NCBI RefSeq assembly: GCF_007565055.1
Contig: NC_044554.1
Location: 144,087,463-144,151,462, forward strand
Origin: Rhinopithecus roxellana
Lineage: Eukaryota > Chordata > Mammalia > Primates > Cercopithecidae
Direction of reading: 5' to 3'
DNA length: 64,000 bases
Below, piece by piece: positions 12,331 through 24,669 of the stretch. The notes beneath the pieces are model-generated. The model saw only the letters and a list, made by a program, of their open reading frames with translations, did not search any database and was not told the origin of the DNA. Position 1 is the first letter of the stretch. Each line of letters begins with the position of its first letter. A program made the translations under genes and the position numbers.

Positions 12331-14016
12331 CAGGACTAAGACTGTGGCTTTATAGATTTGAAATATTTTAGAGTAAGCAGAGTTTGGAAAAAAGGAGGCA
12401 AATATTGGATAGAATCTAGAATACCCTATCAGTTCATTGAATCATAATTTCCCTACAAAAATCCTTGGGTTCTTAATTTATCAAATTGACCCTAGTCCTT
12501 TATTGTGTCAGGACTTTTTTCCTAAATCCTAATTGAGTGACAAGTTCTGTTTGAAGAATTCCAGCACTTCACCCCTCTCTGTGTAGATCAGTTATTTTTC
12601 TGTCTCCTAGAGAGTATGGAGCAAGGCTACAAAGAGCCTGTACCCCTAAGAGTCTCCTGCATTTTCACATGCCTCTAAGCATATTTTAGGCAATATAGAA
12701 AAGATTAGACGTGTCTTAATTTGGCCCAAATAAATAAGTTGATTTGGCCCAATGAAACTACCCTTAAAATACATTGTGTTTCCAAAACAGTTGGTAAGAG
12801 GAGAGTGATCCCCTAGGGAGCCCCTCACTTCCCCTGCTCATCCTTCTGTCCCCCCAGTGGCCATTTTCATTCTTCTCCCTGAGATTCTTCTCCCTATTGA
12901 AAAAATATGAGTTCGAAGTTGAAATATACTATATTCTTATGCAGTGCCATGACGTCTTCTGGAGACATCTGTTCTGTTGTTACTGGGATGAAGTGAACGG
13001 CACCACATGGAACTTTGTTGTGCCTCCTTCACCATGCGAGGGAATTAGAGTTTTGTTAATTCCCTAGTTGTTTCTCTGCTTTCATCAGAGGGACAACTGG
13101 TCAGAGAGTTTTGTCCTTTCTGGGACCAGCTCATCTTAGGCCATTCTAATGACTTTGCAGCTTGCCCTTGGGCCCAGGCCTTTCATCTCTAGTGGCCCAT
13201 AGGCTGTAGACATTTACTTCCCTTGAAGTGAAGCTCCATCAACCATCCTCCTAGAGGATGTGTCAGGTCAAGAGAATTCAGCTTCACGTTCACAACTTCT
13301 GACTCCTCCTCTCCCTGCTCCCAAGTGTGTGGAGTAAACCCATAGCAGCCACCATTATATGATGCTGAGGAAGCCTCCTCCCTTATAACCTTCCATTATA
13401 ACAGCTGCATCCACAGAAACCCTGGACTTAGCTGTGAGATATATTCAGTCCCTCCAGGGCAGGAGATGTCCTTCAGTTCCATCCTTGGATCCCTAGTTTT
13501 GAGTCACTTTTGATTTATAGTAACCTGGGTGAGATACTTCCAAAACTCCATCCCCCTGCTGCTTTGTCACCCAAATGTGACCCTAGGGCAAAGATCCCCC
13601 CCAGCTTTTGTAAATGGGTCTATCCTGTGCACCTAGGCCTATTGTTGAATTAATAAGTCTCTATAATGGCATACTTGCATTTTGTAGCAATTGCTGATGG
13701 TAATTCTTTCCAAAACCTGGAAGAACATTCTTCAAAGAAATCAGGAAATTAAGTTATATTATGTGTTAATTATTACCACACAACTGACTACATTAAGACA
13801 TTTTTAAAAAAGCTCTATGGTGCTGATGCTTTTGGTCAGTCTGATTATGAAAACGGTACATTTTAGAAGAAGTTCTGTTTATTGACAGGGTGATGGCAGA
13901 AGCTGTTTTTATATTACCATGTCATGCTTTTAAGTATGTAAATAAGATGAATTACTGCTATGATCAAGTAAAAATTAAAAGCAATGTAATAAATTCATAG
14001 AGAGTGAGTGTCTCTT

Positions 14017-14280
14017 GGGAGGCCAAGGCGGGCAGAACACAAGGTCAGAAGTTCGAGACCAGCCTGACCAGCATGGTGAAACGCCATATCTACTAAAAAT
14101 AGAAAAATTAGCCAGGCGTGGTCGCGGACACTTGTAATCCCAGCTACTCAGGAGGTTGAGGCAGGAGAATTACTTGAACCCTGGAGGCAGGAGACAGAGG
14201 CTGCAGTGAGCCAAGATCGCACTGTTGCACTCTAGCCTGGGTGACAGAGTGAGACTCTGTTTCAAAAGAAAAAAAAGAAA
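14017..14280 (+). mobile_element. Alu (S type), 5'-truncated
   Basis: Sense Alu lacking its first ~40 bases, ending in an A-rich tail (aagaaaaaaaagaaa). Perfect 10-base duplication agtgtctctt at 14007-14016 and 14281-14290 shows the truncation occurred on insertion. Confidence 0.93.
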
Positions 14281-14789
14281 AGTGTCTCTTTTCATTTTAC
14301 CTATTAATTCAGTGCAGAGTATGGCTGTGCATGTTACATTCTTACTGTAGGCATTATACAAAACTCCTGTGCCATGTGGCGGATAATCTCATAGAAGAAG
14401 GAAAAAAGCCTAAATTGACATGGATCACCTGGTAGTGTCACAGTCTTCTCTATTGCTAGATCTATTTATGCAAAAAAATAAAATCTTCATACCCTTATGT
14501 CTATCTACATGTCATACCTACTTTTGATTTTAATTACTTTCAGACTGAAGAGTCTAAAAGGAAGAAAATAAATGATAAAAGCAGTGTTATTGAAAAATTC
14601 CGGAAATAAAAACATTTTCTGATTATGAATAATATGTGTTTATTTTAGAAAATTTGGAAATAAAAAAAGGATAAAGAAGATAAAGTCACCTTAAATACCA
14701 GCTCTAAGAGGGATCAATGAACACTTTGAGGTATTTTCTTCCCACAGTTCATGGAAAGTGAAGGCTTCTGAACTGCTTGTTGTTCCTCA

Positions 14790-15350
14790 TTCTTAGTTCC
14801 TGATATCTGTAACTGGGACCTTCTTCTGGTCCACCGAATCAGAAACCTTCGGGGTCATCTTGGACTTCCCCTTTCACTTACCCTGTCATCTTTTGGCCCT
14901 GTGGGTCCTACCTCTGTGGATTTCCTTGCCCATTCCCTCTGGTTCAATGCCACTCCTATTCTAATTCAGTCTCCCTTTCTCTCTTATTTGGAATTCTGCT
15001 GCAGCTTTCTACCTGGTCCTCTTGCCCCTAATCATGCCCTCCTCTAATACGCACCATTCTGAGACCATCATATCTTTTTTCTCTAAAAATTAACTCAATG
15101 ATGTTACACTCTTGTTTAAGCCTCTGAAAGCCTCCCTGCTCTCCTTTTCGTGATCTGCCCTGATAACTTTTCTCTTTCCGTCTCTTCCTCAGCCTCACTG
15201 TCTGCCTTTTCTCTTTCCATCTCCTCTTCAGCCATCATCTCAGTCGCTGCGCTAGCAGTTTCTGGATCGTCCTCTTTTTTGCTTGGACAGTCACACATGC
15301 TGTTCCCTGTACCTTTTCTTCTAACCACCTTGAAGTTTCAAACTCTCTGA
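14790..15350 (+). mobile_element. L2 fragment (3' ORF region)
   Basis: Pyrimidine-rich stretch with L2 blocks: atcttggacttcccctttca, tctgctgcagctttctacct, ttaagcctctgaaagcctcc and cacatgctgttccctgtacc. Ends before the usual 3' terminus. ORFs on either strand here are shadows. Confidence 0.75.
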
Positions 15351-15624
15351 GGTCTGAGGAATGAAGTAGAAACACCTTGTGGTACTGTATGTTTATTTTA
15401 AAAATGTATTCTGAATGACATCTTTCTGTTCCTCCTGTAGAACTCAGCTTGTCATCACCAACTCTGGGAACACTCCCTAGCCACAAAGACTAAGTTTCAC
15501 TTGCTTTGTGTTTCCACAATTTATGGACAACATTTAGGCTTTAGGTCAGTAAGCAATCCTGAATATTTATTCAGGTGACATCCCTGAGAAGCAGTATTTT
15601 AGGTTGATTTTATTTGAACAGTCA

Positions 15625-15790
15625 ACAATTGATATGGACTATATGTCATATGTCAAACACTGATCTCTGATTCCTGTGAATTAGACAGACATAATCTTTA
15701 CTTTCATGGAGCTTGTAGTCTGGTATAGTCTGATGTAGACAGGCACTCAATAAGAAGCAATGAATAAGCAAAATAATCTCACACGGAGAT
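15625..15790 (-). mobile_element. L2 3' end
   Basis: Blocks tagacagacataatctttac and atggagcttgtagtctggta match the antisense L2 3' end; the outermost part is decayed. Confidence 0.65.
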
Positions 15791-15799
15791 AATTTGAAG

Positions 15800-18155
15800 T
15801 AATACATACAGGGTGATGTAATGGCATTGGGTGCAGTTATATGGTTTCAAGTTGACTGAGCTGGTAAGGGCTGTGCTGTAGTACCTACCAGCATATTATC
15901 CAGACATATGTCAATCATATTACTAAGTTAACAACATTTAGTAGTGAGAGCTGTGCATTTTTGTTGGGCTAATGGTTTTAGGGTTAAAACCTTATTTGAA
16001 TGAATAGAGGATATTTAAGATTGGAAAGAAGCATGATAGCAGTCAAATAATTAAATGACTATATATTAGTACTATAACAAAGAGATTCTGGAACACTCGA
16101 AGACTGATTGGAGCAAACAAAAAAATAGAAGTTACAGAGGGGTATATTTTAACTTAATATAGAGAACATCTTTTAAATGTTTGTGGTTTTCTCATCAATA
16201 GATTTTTTTCTCATACGGTTTTCTCACCAATCTTTGATAGGAGTTATATTCAGATGCTGGTAATCTGTCAGAGGTGAGTGAGGAAGTTCCTCTAAAGGAG
16301 AGCAGAGTAGCCTAGATAGTTTCAGAAATCTCTATTGTGTTACGTTGAGGAAGCTCAACCTTGGAGAAATAGAGGTATCCCGAGAAGAGATAATTTGAAT
16401 CAGAATAGAAAGACCCCACAAAAGAGGTCAATGGAACAAGAGATGATATTTCTCTGGAAAAAGAGCATATAGCAAATATGTAAGACTGTTGATTCACCAG
16501 CAAAAGAATCTTCATGCTGATTGGTTGGGAAAAAAAGGAAACAGGAAGAAGAAAAAGAGACCAAGAAAGGGAAACATCTTATTGAAGAAGAGGGACCCTA
16601 TCAGGTAATTCCAGAATGCTGAATGTTGTCATGCTATGAATAAATGCGGCATCAATTAAAGGGATAAGAGCTTCGATTATAAGTTAATGTCTGGCTGAGC
16701 TATTTCTTACATCACTGTTTCTTAGGTAGTAGTTTTTAGTCCATTCGTACCTTGAATAGTATTCTATAAATGAATCTAGAATAATATGTTTACCTTCCAT
16801 TTTAGGTATGATATGGCAACTCTTCATTTTCAATACTCATAGTCGTTGATTGAGACATAAATTTATTTGGACTCAGGCTTGGCTTGGTCAGGAAAACAAC
16901 AAAGGAAAAAGTTTTTCTTCAGAGCTGCTATGTTTATGCTTTTATGTTGTGGTTGGCATTTTGGCAGCACAGGTATTAAGTTGTGTACCACCCAGAACTA
17001 CATATAATTAGTTTACTCAGGCTTAAAAGAAAGAGACCTTGGCTTTTTGAGAGATTGAATAAGCTTTAGTTCAACAACAATGGGCTGCAGAAACAATGCT
17101 TTTAACTTTTTATTCATATTACATATTTAAGTTACACATTATTTTCAGATTCTTCTTGTGTTCATTTTTTCCTTCTAGCAAAAACAATTTGGTTCCAGTA
17201 TTTTAGGTTATTAATGCTTCCTAGAGAACAAGTTTAAGTTTTCCAGTTTAGGAGGAAAAGCATTCAAATCAGAAAACCCCCTCATTTTTAACATTTTTCC
17301 CAAGAAGCAGAACAGTCATTTCTTAATCTTCTCATAATGCCCTGGGGGCATTAGACAGACATTGCCTCTTAAAAAAGAGAAAAAGAGGAATTGCATCATG
17401 TTTGATAGAAGTATAAGTAACAAGGGAAAAATATTAAACCACAAAAAGTGGATTTATGTTTTTTCTGCAATATTTGTGTATTTTAGTAAATAGGTTTATT
17501 GATCCTCATTGGTGGAGGGTTGACAAGGATATGTAGAATGTTATTTTGTCTACTTAACAACTTACAGCTTGTTTAAACTCTTTTTTTCTAAATGAATCAT
17601 CTCCTTTTTTTTTGTCTGAAAGGTGACAGTATATTTATTATGGTCCATTTTGTAAATGCCCGCTTGCAAATAGACCTCTTCATACCTGGGTGTGCCTCTT
17701 TGGAGACATGTGGAAGAAACCCTCCCAATGTGAATTACTTCCTGACTTTGCAGACTTAAGATGAAATTGCTTAAAATAAAAGGAAAAATAAAAATACACT
17801 GCTTGTTTTAGTGTACATCTGGAAGGTTACAAAAATTGGATTAAATATTGATGTTTGCTTTTAGGTATTTTTATCTTTTAATTGGCAAGTTAATAGGGAT
17901 ACTTCCTTGGGTGAGATCATTTTCTGTGAACTTGGGAAGAATCAGTTTGCCTGTTCGCCGGTGGACACATGGAAAATACATCATTGGAGCATATGTTGTT
18001 TATTTTTTTATTATGAAATATTTTAGTAATCCAGAAAAATATGAATAATAAATTTAATAAATACTCATCTACTTATTATATCTTTATGTTTTGTCTTATT
18101 TACCTGAGGACTTTTTTTTTTTTGTTTTTAAGAAATAAAGCATTTAAAATGTAGT
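15800..18155. other. Unassigned sequence
   Basis: AT-rich, with no repeat or gene recognised. Confidence 0.45.
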
Positions 18156-18594
18156 TGAAGTGCTCTTTGTAAAATTTTACTTACTCCCCAGAGTTAGCCA
18201 TTATCCTGAGTTGAATGTGGTGTTTACCATTCCCATTTATTCTTTTAAATATAAAATATTTATCCATAAATATTATGACGTGATTTCATATATTCTTGAA
18301 CTTTATACATATGGTGTATTATATAAATCGTTTTTTATTTTATTATCTCATTAATGTACTGTAAGTATTGAGGTGTATCCATTTTGATATATATAGCTCT
18401 AGGCCCATTATATTAATTGCTGTGTATTATTCTAATATACAAACTGCTACAGTTTTCACATGTTCATTGTCCTGTTGATGGACATCTAGACTGTTTCCAG
18501 AATTTCTGTTCTACATTGTCTTGCTGTTAATATTTTTGTGATTTTTCTCAAGAAGGTGTGGGGAAATTTCTCTAGGAGTGGAATTGTTGGGTCA

Positions 18595-19459
18595 CTTATT
18601 AGTTTCCTATTGCTACTTAAACAAATTACCCTGAATGTGCTGGCTTGAAACAGCAGAAATGTATTAACTTCGAGTTCTGTAGATAAGAAATCTGACATGG
18701 TTCACACTGGGCTAAACTCATGGTATCCGCAGGGCTGTGTTTCTTCTTGAACTGGTAGGGAAGAATCCATTTGCTTTCCTTTTTTGGCTTCTAGAGAGTG
18801 CTCACATTCCTTGGATCATGGTCTCTCTCCTGCGTCTTCAGCAGGACTGAAGAACCAGCACTGCTGCATCAACTATCATTCCATAGTCACATTTCCACTT
18901 CTGCCTGACTCTATTCTGCCTCTCCCTTCCACTTTATTTATTTATTTATTTGAGATAGAGTCTCGCTTTTGTCACTCAGGCTGGAGTGCAATGGTGCAAT
19001 CTTGGCTAACTGCAACCTCTGCCCCCGGGGCTTATGCGATTCTCCCACCTCAGCCTCCCTAGCAGCAGCTGGGATTACAGGCACTCACCACCACGCCCAG
19101 CTAATTTTTTTGTATTTTTAGTAGAGACGGGATTTCACCATATTGGCCAGGCTGGTCTCGCACTCGTGACCTCAGGTGATCCTCCTACCTTGACCTCCCA
19201 AAGTGCTGGGATTATAGGTGTGAACGACCACATCTTGCCTCTCCCTTCTTAAGAATCCTTGTGAATACATTGGGCCATTCTGAATACACTGGGCCATTCT
19301 GAATAATCCAGGATAATCTTATGATTTTAGGTCATTTTATTAGCAACTTAAATTCTGCCTGCAACCTTAATTCCCTTTGGCATTCGAGGTAATATAATCA
19401 AAGGTTCTTGGGATATGGTCATGAATATCTTTGGAGGGGGATAGTATTGTGCCTACACA
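18595..19459 (-). mobile_element. MLT1-like MaLR LTR split by an Alu
   Basis: Antisense solitary LTR of the MaLR type (attagtttcctattgctact at one end, ggcattcgaggtaatataat near the other), inserted into L1M DNA. A 5-base duplication is suggested by ggtca (18590-18594) and gatca (19460-19464). It is interrupted by an Alu at 18930-19235. A 19-base unit is tandemly doubled at about 19266-19304. No internal retroviral genes accompany it. The MLT1 subfamily name is approximate. Confidence 0.7.
18930..19235 (-). mobile_element. Alu (S type) inside an MLT1-like LTR
   Basis: Antisense full-length Alu with a (TTTA)n tail at about 18933-18951. Perfect 13-base duplication tgcctctcccttc at 18917-18929 and 19236-19248. 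Confidence 0.93.
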
Positions 19460-19837
19460 GATCATAGGGTATTTTACATTGTCCACTTGACAGGATAGTT
19501 TTAAATTGCTATTTTAAATGGTGTGTGTGTTTATACTGTCTCTGAAAGTGTATGAAAATTTTAACTGTTCCATACCCTTGCCAACATGAGGATTATAAGA
19601 CTTTAAGATGTTACCCACTTGGATGGATGTGTTTTGGTATCTCATTGAGCATCTTTCCATATAATTATTAGCTGCTGAAATTGTCTTTTTTGTTTATTGC
19701 CTGTTTCTGTCCCTTTCTTATTTCTAAATTGTTCTTTGTTTTGTTTTCTTATTTATAGGTAAGAAAAAAGAAAAGAAAACATAATTAGTAGTTAATTATA
19801 ATATTTAGCAATGTATTATTATAATAATTAGTAAGTT

Positions 19838-20159
19838 TTTCTTTCTTTCTTTTTTTTTTTTGTTTAGAGTCAGGGTCTCACCCTGTCACTCAGGTTGGAG
19901 TGCAGTGGTGTGATCATAACACACTGTAGTCTTGGCCTCCTGGGCTTAAGTGATCCACCCACCTCTGCCTCCTGAGTAACTGGGACTACAGGCACATACC
20001 ACCGTGCATGGCTAAGGTTTTACATTTTTTTTAAATTTGTAGAAATGAGGTCTTGCTATTTTTGCCCAGGCTGATCTTGAACTCCTGGTCTCAAGTGATC
20101 CTCCTGCCTCAGCCTCCCCAAATTCTGGGATTACACATGTAATCTAAAGTGCTCAGCCA
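19838..20159 (-). mobile_element. Alu (J type), old
   Basis: Antisense dimeric Alu with T-rich leader (tttctttctttctttttttt); strongly diverged (gagtcagggtctcaccctgt, tgggcttaagtgatccaccc). Inserted in the old L1M; no clean duplication found. Confidence 0.88.
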
Positions 20160-20334
20160 TAATCCCATTACTAATTCTTGTAGGTTATTTGCATTTCAAT
20201 ATTTTTCCCAGTGTGATTTGTCTTTGCACTTTATTAGGGTTTTTTTTTTGTGTGTGTGCACAAAGATTTTAATTTCAAAGTTGATAAGTTCTGCCATTTC
20301 CTACTTGAAGTAAGATATCCCTCTTCATTTTTAA

Positions 20335-21230
20335 ATAAAGAGCAACATTATACATTGAAATAATTTTCTTTGTATCTAGATATATATATGTTTCTATCTA
20401 TTTTGTTTTGAGATGTAGCAACAAAAAGATCTGATTTATTAGGTTGGCCCAGTTTTATATAGGCTGCCATTGAGAACTGTGTAATTTAAAGATTGATGGG
20501 TTTATAAAATGTTATTGCTAGCAAGAACTTTAGAGATGATCTGGTCTGAAACTAATGCCCAGAGAGACAGGGAATGGCGATTCTAGAAGTACTTATATTG
20601 ACAAAGTGAATTGCATACGCACTGCAATATTATCTTCGTTGGCTAAGGGACTCTGCCTTACCTTGAAAAGCATGATTATAAAAATAATAACTGGACACCA
20701 ATTTTGCTGAGAATCACCTCTTATCTCTGGAGTGCATATTTTCTTTTGTAAGGCTTTTGTCACAAACATACCTCTACTGTGGGTCAGATCCCAAAAGGAC
20801 CTTACTTTAGCAAAGTCCCACAACTTTTCTGTATGGATATTCATCCATATCACTACCTGTTCCAACACTGTTCCTCCTGCAACTCACTAAACAGGTTTTA
20901 TTTTCCCAATATCACTCGATTCTCAGACTCTTGAAGATCAGAGATAAAATTAAGTGCATCTTTTATGCCCAAAATAAGTGTGTCAAGATTTTTTCACTAT
21001 TTTTTTCTTAAGGAAGTATTGCAGAGGAACTTAAGAGTGAGTGACAGTTGACAAAAAGAAATGGTTGCCTGGCAACTGGCAATTTAAATAACTAGGAGCT
21101 GATATGATTTACCAGCCTGATAAACAGCAAGGACTTTAATACAATCTAAAGGGCTGCTACAGATGTTGGATTGAGCTATTTATATGTGTTGATCTGTCTC
21201 AGTCTGTCTTAATACATGCATATATATATG

Positions 21231-21280
<50 letters not shown>

Positions 21281-22370
21281 AGAACTGGAATATAAAAGCA
21301 AAGGCTGTATCTCTTCCCCTATATGACATTAATAGAAATTACCTTCAACAAAATGAATTGTTTTGGTTCCCTTGTTTTTAATACAGATTTTCAGTTTCAA
21401 AGGTGGCTTTCTCACTCAGGGGGAATAGATGTCCTGTGGATTGAGTGCCGAGTTTGTTTTGAGTTCTGACAGTGTATTTATATACTCAGTAATTGTTACC
21501 TTGTTTTTTCAGGTTTTATCATTTGAAAGTTTGCTCCATTTGTTGAGATAGAGTTGCAGATACTTTTGATTCTTCACAGGAATAATGAGGTTTAATAGGA
21601 TTGGCTCTGAGTAAGTTAGCTTAATCAACTAGCCTGTTTTGCTAATGGGATCATTAAGAGGCTTTATCCTCTCATGGGCCAGTTAGCTTCCTGGAGCAGG
21701 TGAATGTCTTTGCAGCCTCCTTGATCCTCACTAGACATCTTTCACATGGTTCTTCGAAGAGATGATAAAAAAGTTGCAGCCTATATTGTACTGTAATCAT
21801 AGTATAGTAATCCAGAGTTCCCTCTTCTGGCAGGAGGTCAGTACTATGATTTTGTATATAAATAACTGATGGCATATTTGTGAAGCTGTCTGTACAAAAT
21901 TCCACCATCTCCTTGGGAATGGAATGTGCTACATACAACAAACTATCATCATGTCACTAGCATAAAGCTTGAGATAATTTTGAGGATAATTTTGACAGTG
22001 GAAATGTTTTATGATATGAGGAATGCAAAAACAGATCATTTAATTCACAGAATAGTTGAAGGACACAGCAAGGTAATTTTTAAATTTTTTCTTGCAACTG
22101 TATACAATTCATTGAGCATAGCAGCTATGACTTGGACAACTTCTGGGAAAGGAGGACATTTTTACCACCCATGCATGTTTGAATAAATTTCAGTCTCCCA
22201 AAGCTGTGCACCAGCCCTTTCATGTACCTTCCCTTCTACCTCTAATCACAGTGAGAACTCCCTTCTCCTAATTCCTGTAGCACTCGTGCTGTCCCATTTT
22301 TTTTTTTCTAAAGAAAATAGCTTGTATTGTAAGCTATTCGTAGGGCAGTTTGTAACACAGAGGCCCTGAA
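20335..22370. other. Unassigned sequence around the T45 run
   Basis: No interspersed repeat recognised except possibly a mariner-like end at 20440-20475. A minus-strand 89-codon frame (21941-21672) has no recognisable domain and is treated as chance. Confidence 0.45.
21234..21278 (+). repeat. (T)45 homopolymer
   Basis: Uninterrupted T-run of about 45 bases, preceded by catatatatatgcaa. No Alu or L1 body is attached on the right. Length is likely variable or imprecise in the assembly. Confidence 0.93.
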
Positions 22371-22384
22371 TGTCATAATGATTG

Positions 22385-22590
22385 AGCACTATGCTAAGTG
22401 TTTTAAATATATTATCACTCATCCCTAGTGACCCTGCAAGTAGCTATTAGAGCCAGCAACTTACCAGTAAGGAAACTGAACGTCAGAATGGTAAATAATT
22501 TGCCTGTGAAACTACAGCAATTGGAATTTGCATTAAGGTTAGCCAGACTACAAAGTCAGGGTACTTTTCCTTGTGCTACTCTAGAGAGTA
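22385..22590 (-). mobile_element. MIR
   Basis: gagcactatgctaagtgttt, agtaaggaaactgaacgtca and the following region match the antisense MIR. A 66-codon frame here (22428-22628) is not a gene. Confidence 0.75.
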
Positions 22591-22659
22591 ACAAACATAC
22601 TCTATATGTTGGTTATTTTGTTTCTTAATTGTTCATATGCATATGTTGTTTCTCTTGTG

Positions 22660-22827
22660 CTTCTGATACTTTAGCTCAGTTAAGAATCACCATGGAAACT
22701 TGTTTAAAATGCTGTTTCTGGGCCCTTATCCTAAAGATTCTGATTCAGAAGGTCTCAGGTAAGTCCTGAGTGTCTGCATCTGCATTTTCAGAGGGGCTCT
22801 TGAACTGTACTCTGAGAAATCACTGGT
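22660..22827 (-). mobile_element. MER5-like hAT MITE
   Basis: Blocks aagaatcaccatggaaactt, gattctgattcagaaggtct and cattttcagaggggctct follow the MER5 pattern; ends at gagaaatcactgg. Confidence 0.7.
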
Positions 22828-22829
22828 AT

Positions 22830-23400
22830 GAAATCTGGGAGGCAGGAGCTATCTGAACCACTCTCCCAGCTCTGAACATTCCTAGCAAGCATTCAGTAAG
22901 TACATGTTACATTCAAGCAGAGCTAAAACTTGCTCCTATGCACAATATAGTCCACAAGATTCCACAGCATGAATTTGGGTTGTTCTTAACTTGAATATAA
23001 AGTTTATGTAAGTTAGAAAAGTCAGTACTAATTGATAGGGTGAAGTTCAAAGAGCACAATATCTGATATGAGTCATTTTTTACAAATTTTTTTACAAATT
23101 GATGTATTCTGGAAATTTAGGTGTATCCTAAATTAGGTGTACTGGTGTGTTTTCACAAGGAAGTATCTGTAGACAAAGGAACAGCATTGGCTAGAAAAGA
23201 ACCAGAGAGGGACAGAATTGAAGTAAGTTGTAGGTATAAAGTAGATTTCTTTGGAAGGGGAGGAGGAGATGGAGATAAAGATGGGAGATGAGCTTGGTTC
23301 AGCTCATTAGTAAAGGTAAGTTATTTGGAAAGGGGCCAAATAACCAATGGCCTAATCAATTGCAAGGGATTCTGGAGAAACCTAGTAGAAAGGAGGGTCA
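22830..23400. other. Unassigned sequence
   Basis: No feature recognised between the MER5-like element and the ERV LTR. The part near 23220-23330 is purine-rich. Confidence 0.45.
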
Positions 23401-23406
23401 CAAATG

Positions 23407-23950
23407 TGTTAGCGGTGAAAAGAATTGGACCAAACGCACAGACAAAGCAAGGAAAGAATAAAGCGACAAAAGCAGAGACTTACTGAAAATGAAAGTACAC
23501 TCCACGGGGTGGGAGTGGCCTGAGCATAGGGGCTCAAGAGCCTGGTTATGGAATTTTCTGGGGTTCAAATACCCTCTAGAGGTTTCCCATTTGTTACTTG
23601 GTGTACAACCTGCGTAAATGCAGTAGTCGCTCACGACCAGTGTGATTGGTTGAAGAAAGCGACCAATCAGAGGCTGAAGTGAAGTTATAACATTCTATAC
23701 AAATGAAGACTTGGCCTTCTATCAGCCTGATTGGTTGCGGGAGGGGTCCAATCAGAGGTACTTTCAGTTTCTCATCGGCCATGCAGAAAAAGATGGGGAG
23801 AGTTGCGCCTTTGGTCCATTTACTTGGGCATGGAAAGTTGAGGTTTTCCTTTTGATTTAGTTCTAGGAAGTCAGCGCGAATCGGCTTTAGGGTCCCTGCC
23901 TCTAGAACCTATTCTGCCAAGGTGGGAGGGATGAGGCGTAAACAGTGTCA
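23407..23950 (-). mobile_element. Class I ERV solitary LTR with CCAAT boxes
   Basis: Antisense LTR-like block. On the minus strand its 3' end runs through ctttccttgctttgtctgtg and gtccaattcttttc to caccgctaaca, a pattern I associate with class I endogenous retroviral R-U5 regions. Upstream on the minus strand lies a U3-like part with four CCAAT motifs (23643-23758) and a TATA-like stretch near 23684. The 5' boundary is unclear and the element may continue towards 24150. No gag, pol or env sequence is seen, and the LTR subfamily is not identified. Confidence 0.6.
23643..23758. promoter_or_regulatory. Duplicated inverted CCAAT-box pairs
   Basis: Two copies, 85 bases apart, of tgattggttg, 10 variable bases, then ccaatcagagg (23643-23673 and 23728-23758). 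Each copy presents one CCAAT box on each strand, a layout suited to NF-Y. They lie in the U3-like part of the ERV LTR. Function is inferred from motif only. Confidence 0.55.
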
Positions 23951-24669
23951 ATGTGGGTCTTGGTTGGGGAGGGTACCATGTACCTCACATCTTTGAGCAA
24001 TGGCCCTGGTGACTTAAGACTCATACTGGTGTCCTTCTTCATCGTGTGGATATTTTCTGTTATCACTTCTTCACCTGAGGGGCACATCTACTTGTGCCTC
24101 GAGATGTGTCTTGGCTGGCTTAAAATTGTATGGACTGCCAGCAACAGATAGAGGGAGTGAGTAAAATGATCAGTGATAACCTTCCCAAAATAGAGGGACC
24201 TTAGGGTCTATTGAAATTCCCAAGCCAATTTGTTAAAACATATTCAAGTTCTTTATAGAAAGATCTATACAATATCAGGGGAACAGACTTCATGCTTCCC
24301 TTCAAATTTCTGCAAAATGATACCTCTTTCTAACTTACAGTTTTTTTTTTCTATTCGAATGTTTTTCTTTCTGTTAACACCCAAGTGATTTTTTTGTATA
24401 ACTAACGTGAGTGAAAGATTAAAGTAAACATGGTATATTCCCAAGCAAAGGATAGCACAATATATTTCCTTAGAGTACACCTTTGCCTTCTAAAAGAAAG
24501 AAAAAGAATGAAAAAAAGCTTTAGTAATTAGATCCCTGTTGTAACCCTAGTGGAGTGAGGAAGATTAATAGTTGTGCTGCAGGACTCTGTTCCACAGTGA
24601 GAGGCACCGTGTGTCACTGTTTTCTCTTGGGATAAAATTTGGCCTGAAGTAAAATAAAATTTCTATATG

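Larger units (their letters stand above)
10490..13990. other. Unassigned sequence
   Basis: No repeat recognised apart from the two AT-rich tracts listed. The part at about 12830-13660 is noticeably richer in C and G (many cctcc and ccc runs) and may be an old LTR or L2 that I cannot identify. Confidence 0.45.
18160..20330 (-). mobile_element. Old L1M interrupted by an LTR and two Alus
   Basis: Antisense L1M ORF2/3' region in three pieces: 18160-18594, about 19465-19830 and about 20160-20330. Recognisable blocks are gttcattgtcctgttgatgg with gaattgttgggtca (left piece), tggtatctcattgagcatct (middle) and gatttgtctttgcactttat (right). The pieces are collinear, so one element was split by an MLT1-like LTR (18595-19459) and by an old Alu (about 19838-20159). 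Confidence 0.75.

Noticed and set aside
15116..15486. Acidic-looking minus-strand frames
   Set aside because: They are the complement of a pyrimidine-rich L2 fragment.
20440..20475. Mariner/MADE1-like end (ttattaggttggcccagttt)
   Set aside because: Only the first ~10 bases fit well and no matching second terminus is present.
21672..21941. 89-codon minus-strand frame in unique sequence
   Set aside because: No domain, no splice or promoter context; length is within chance for AT-rich DNA scanned in six frames.
23400..24150. Full ERV provirus
   Set aside because: Only LTR-like sequence is visible; no gag, pol or env reading frames or second LTR are found.
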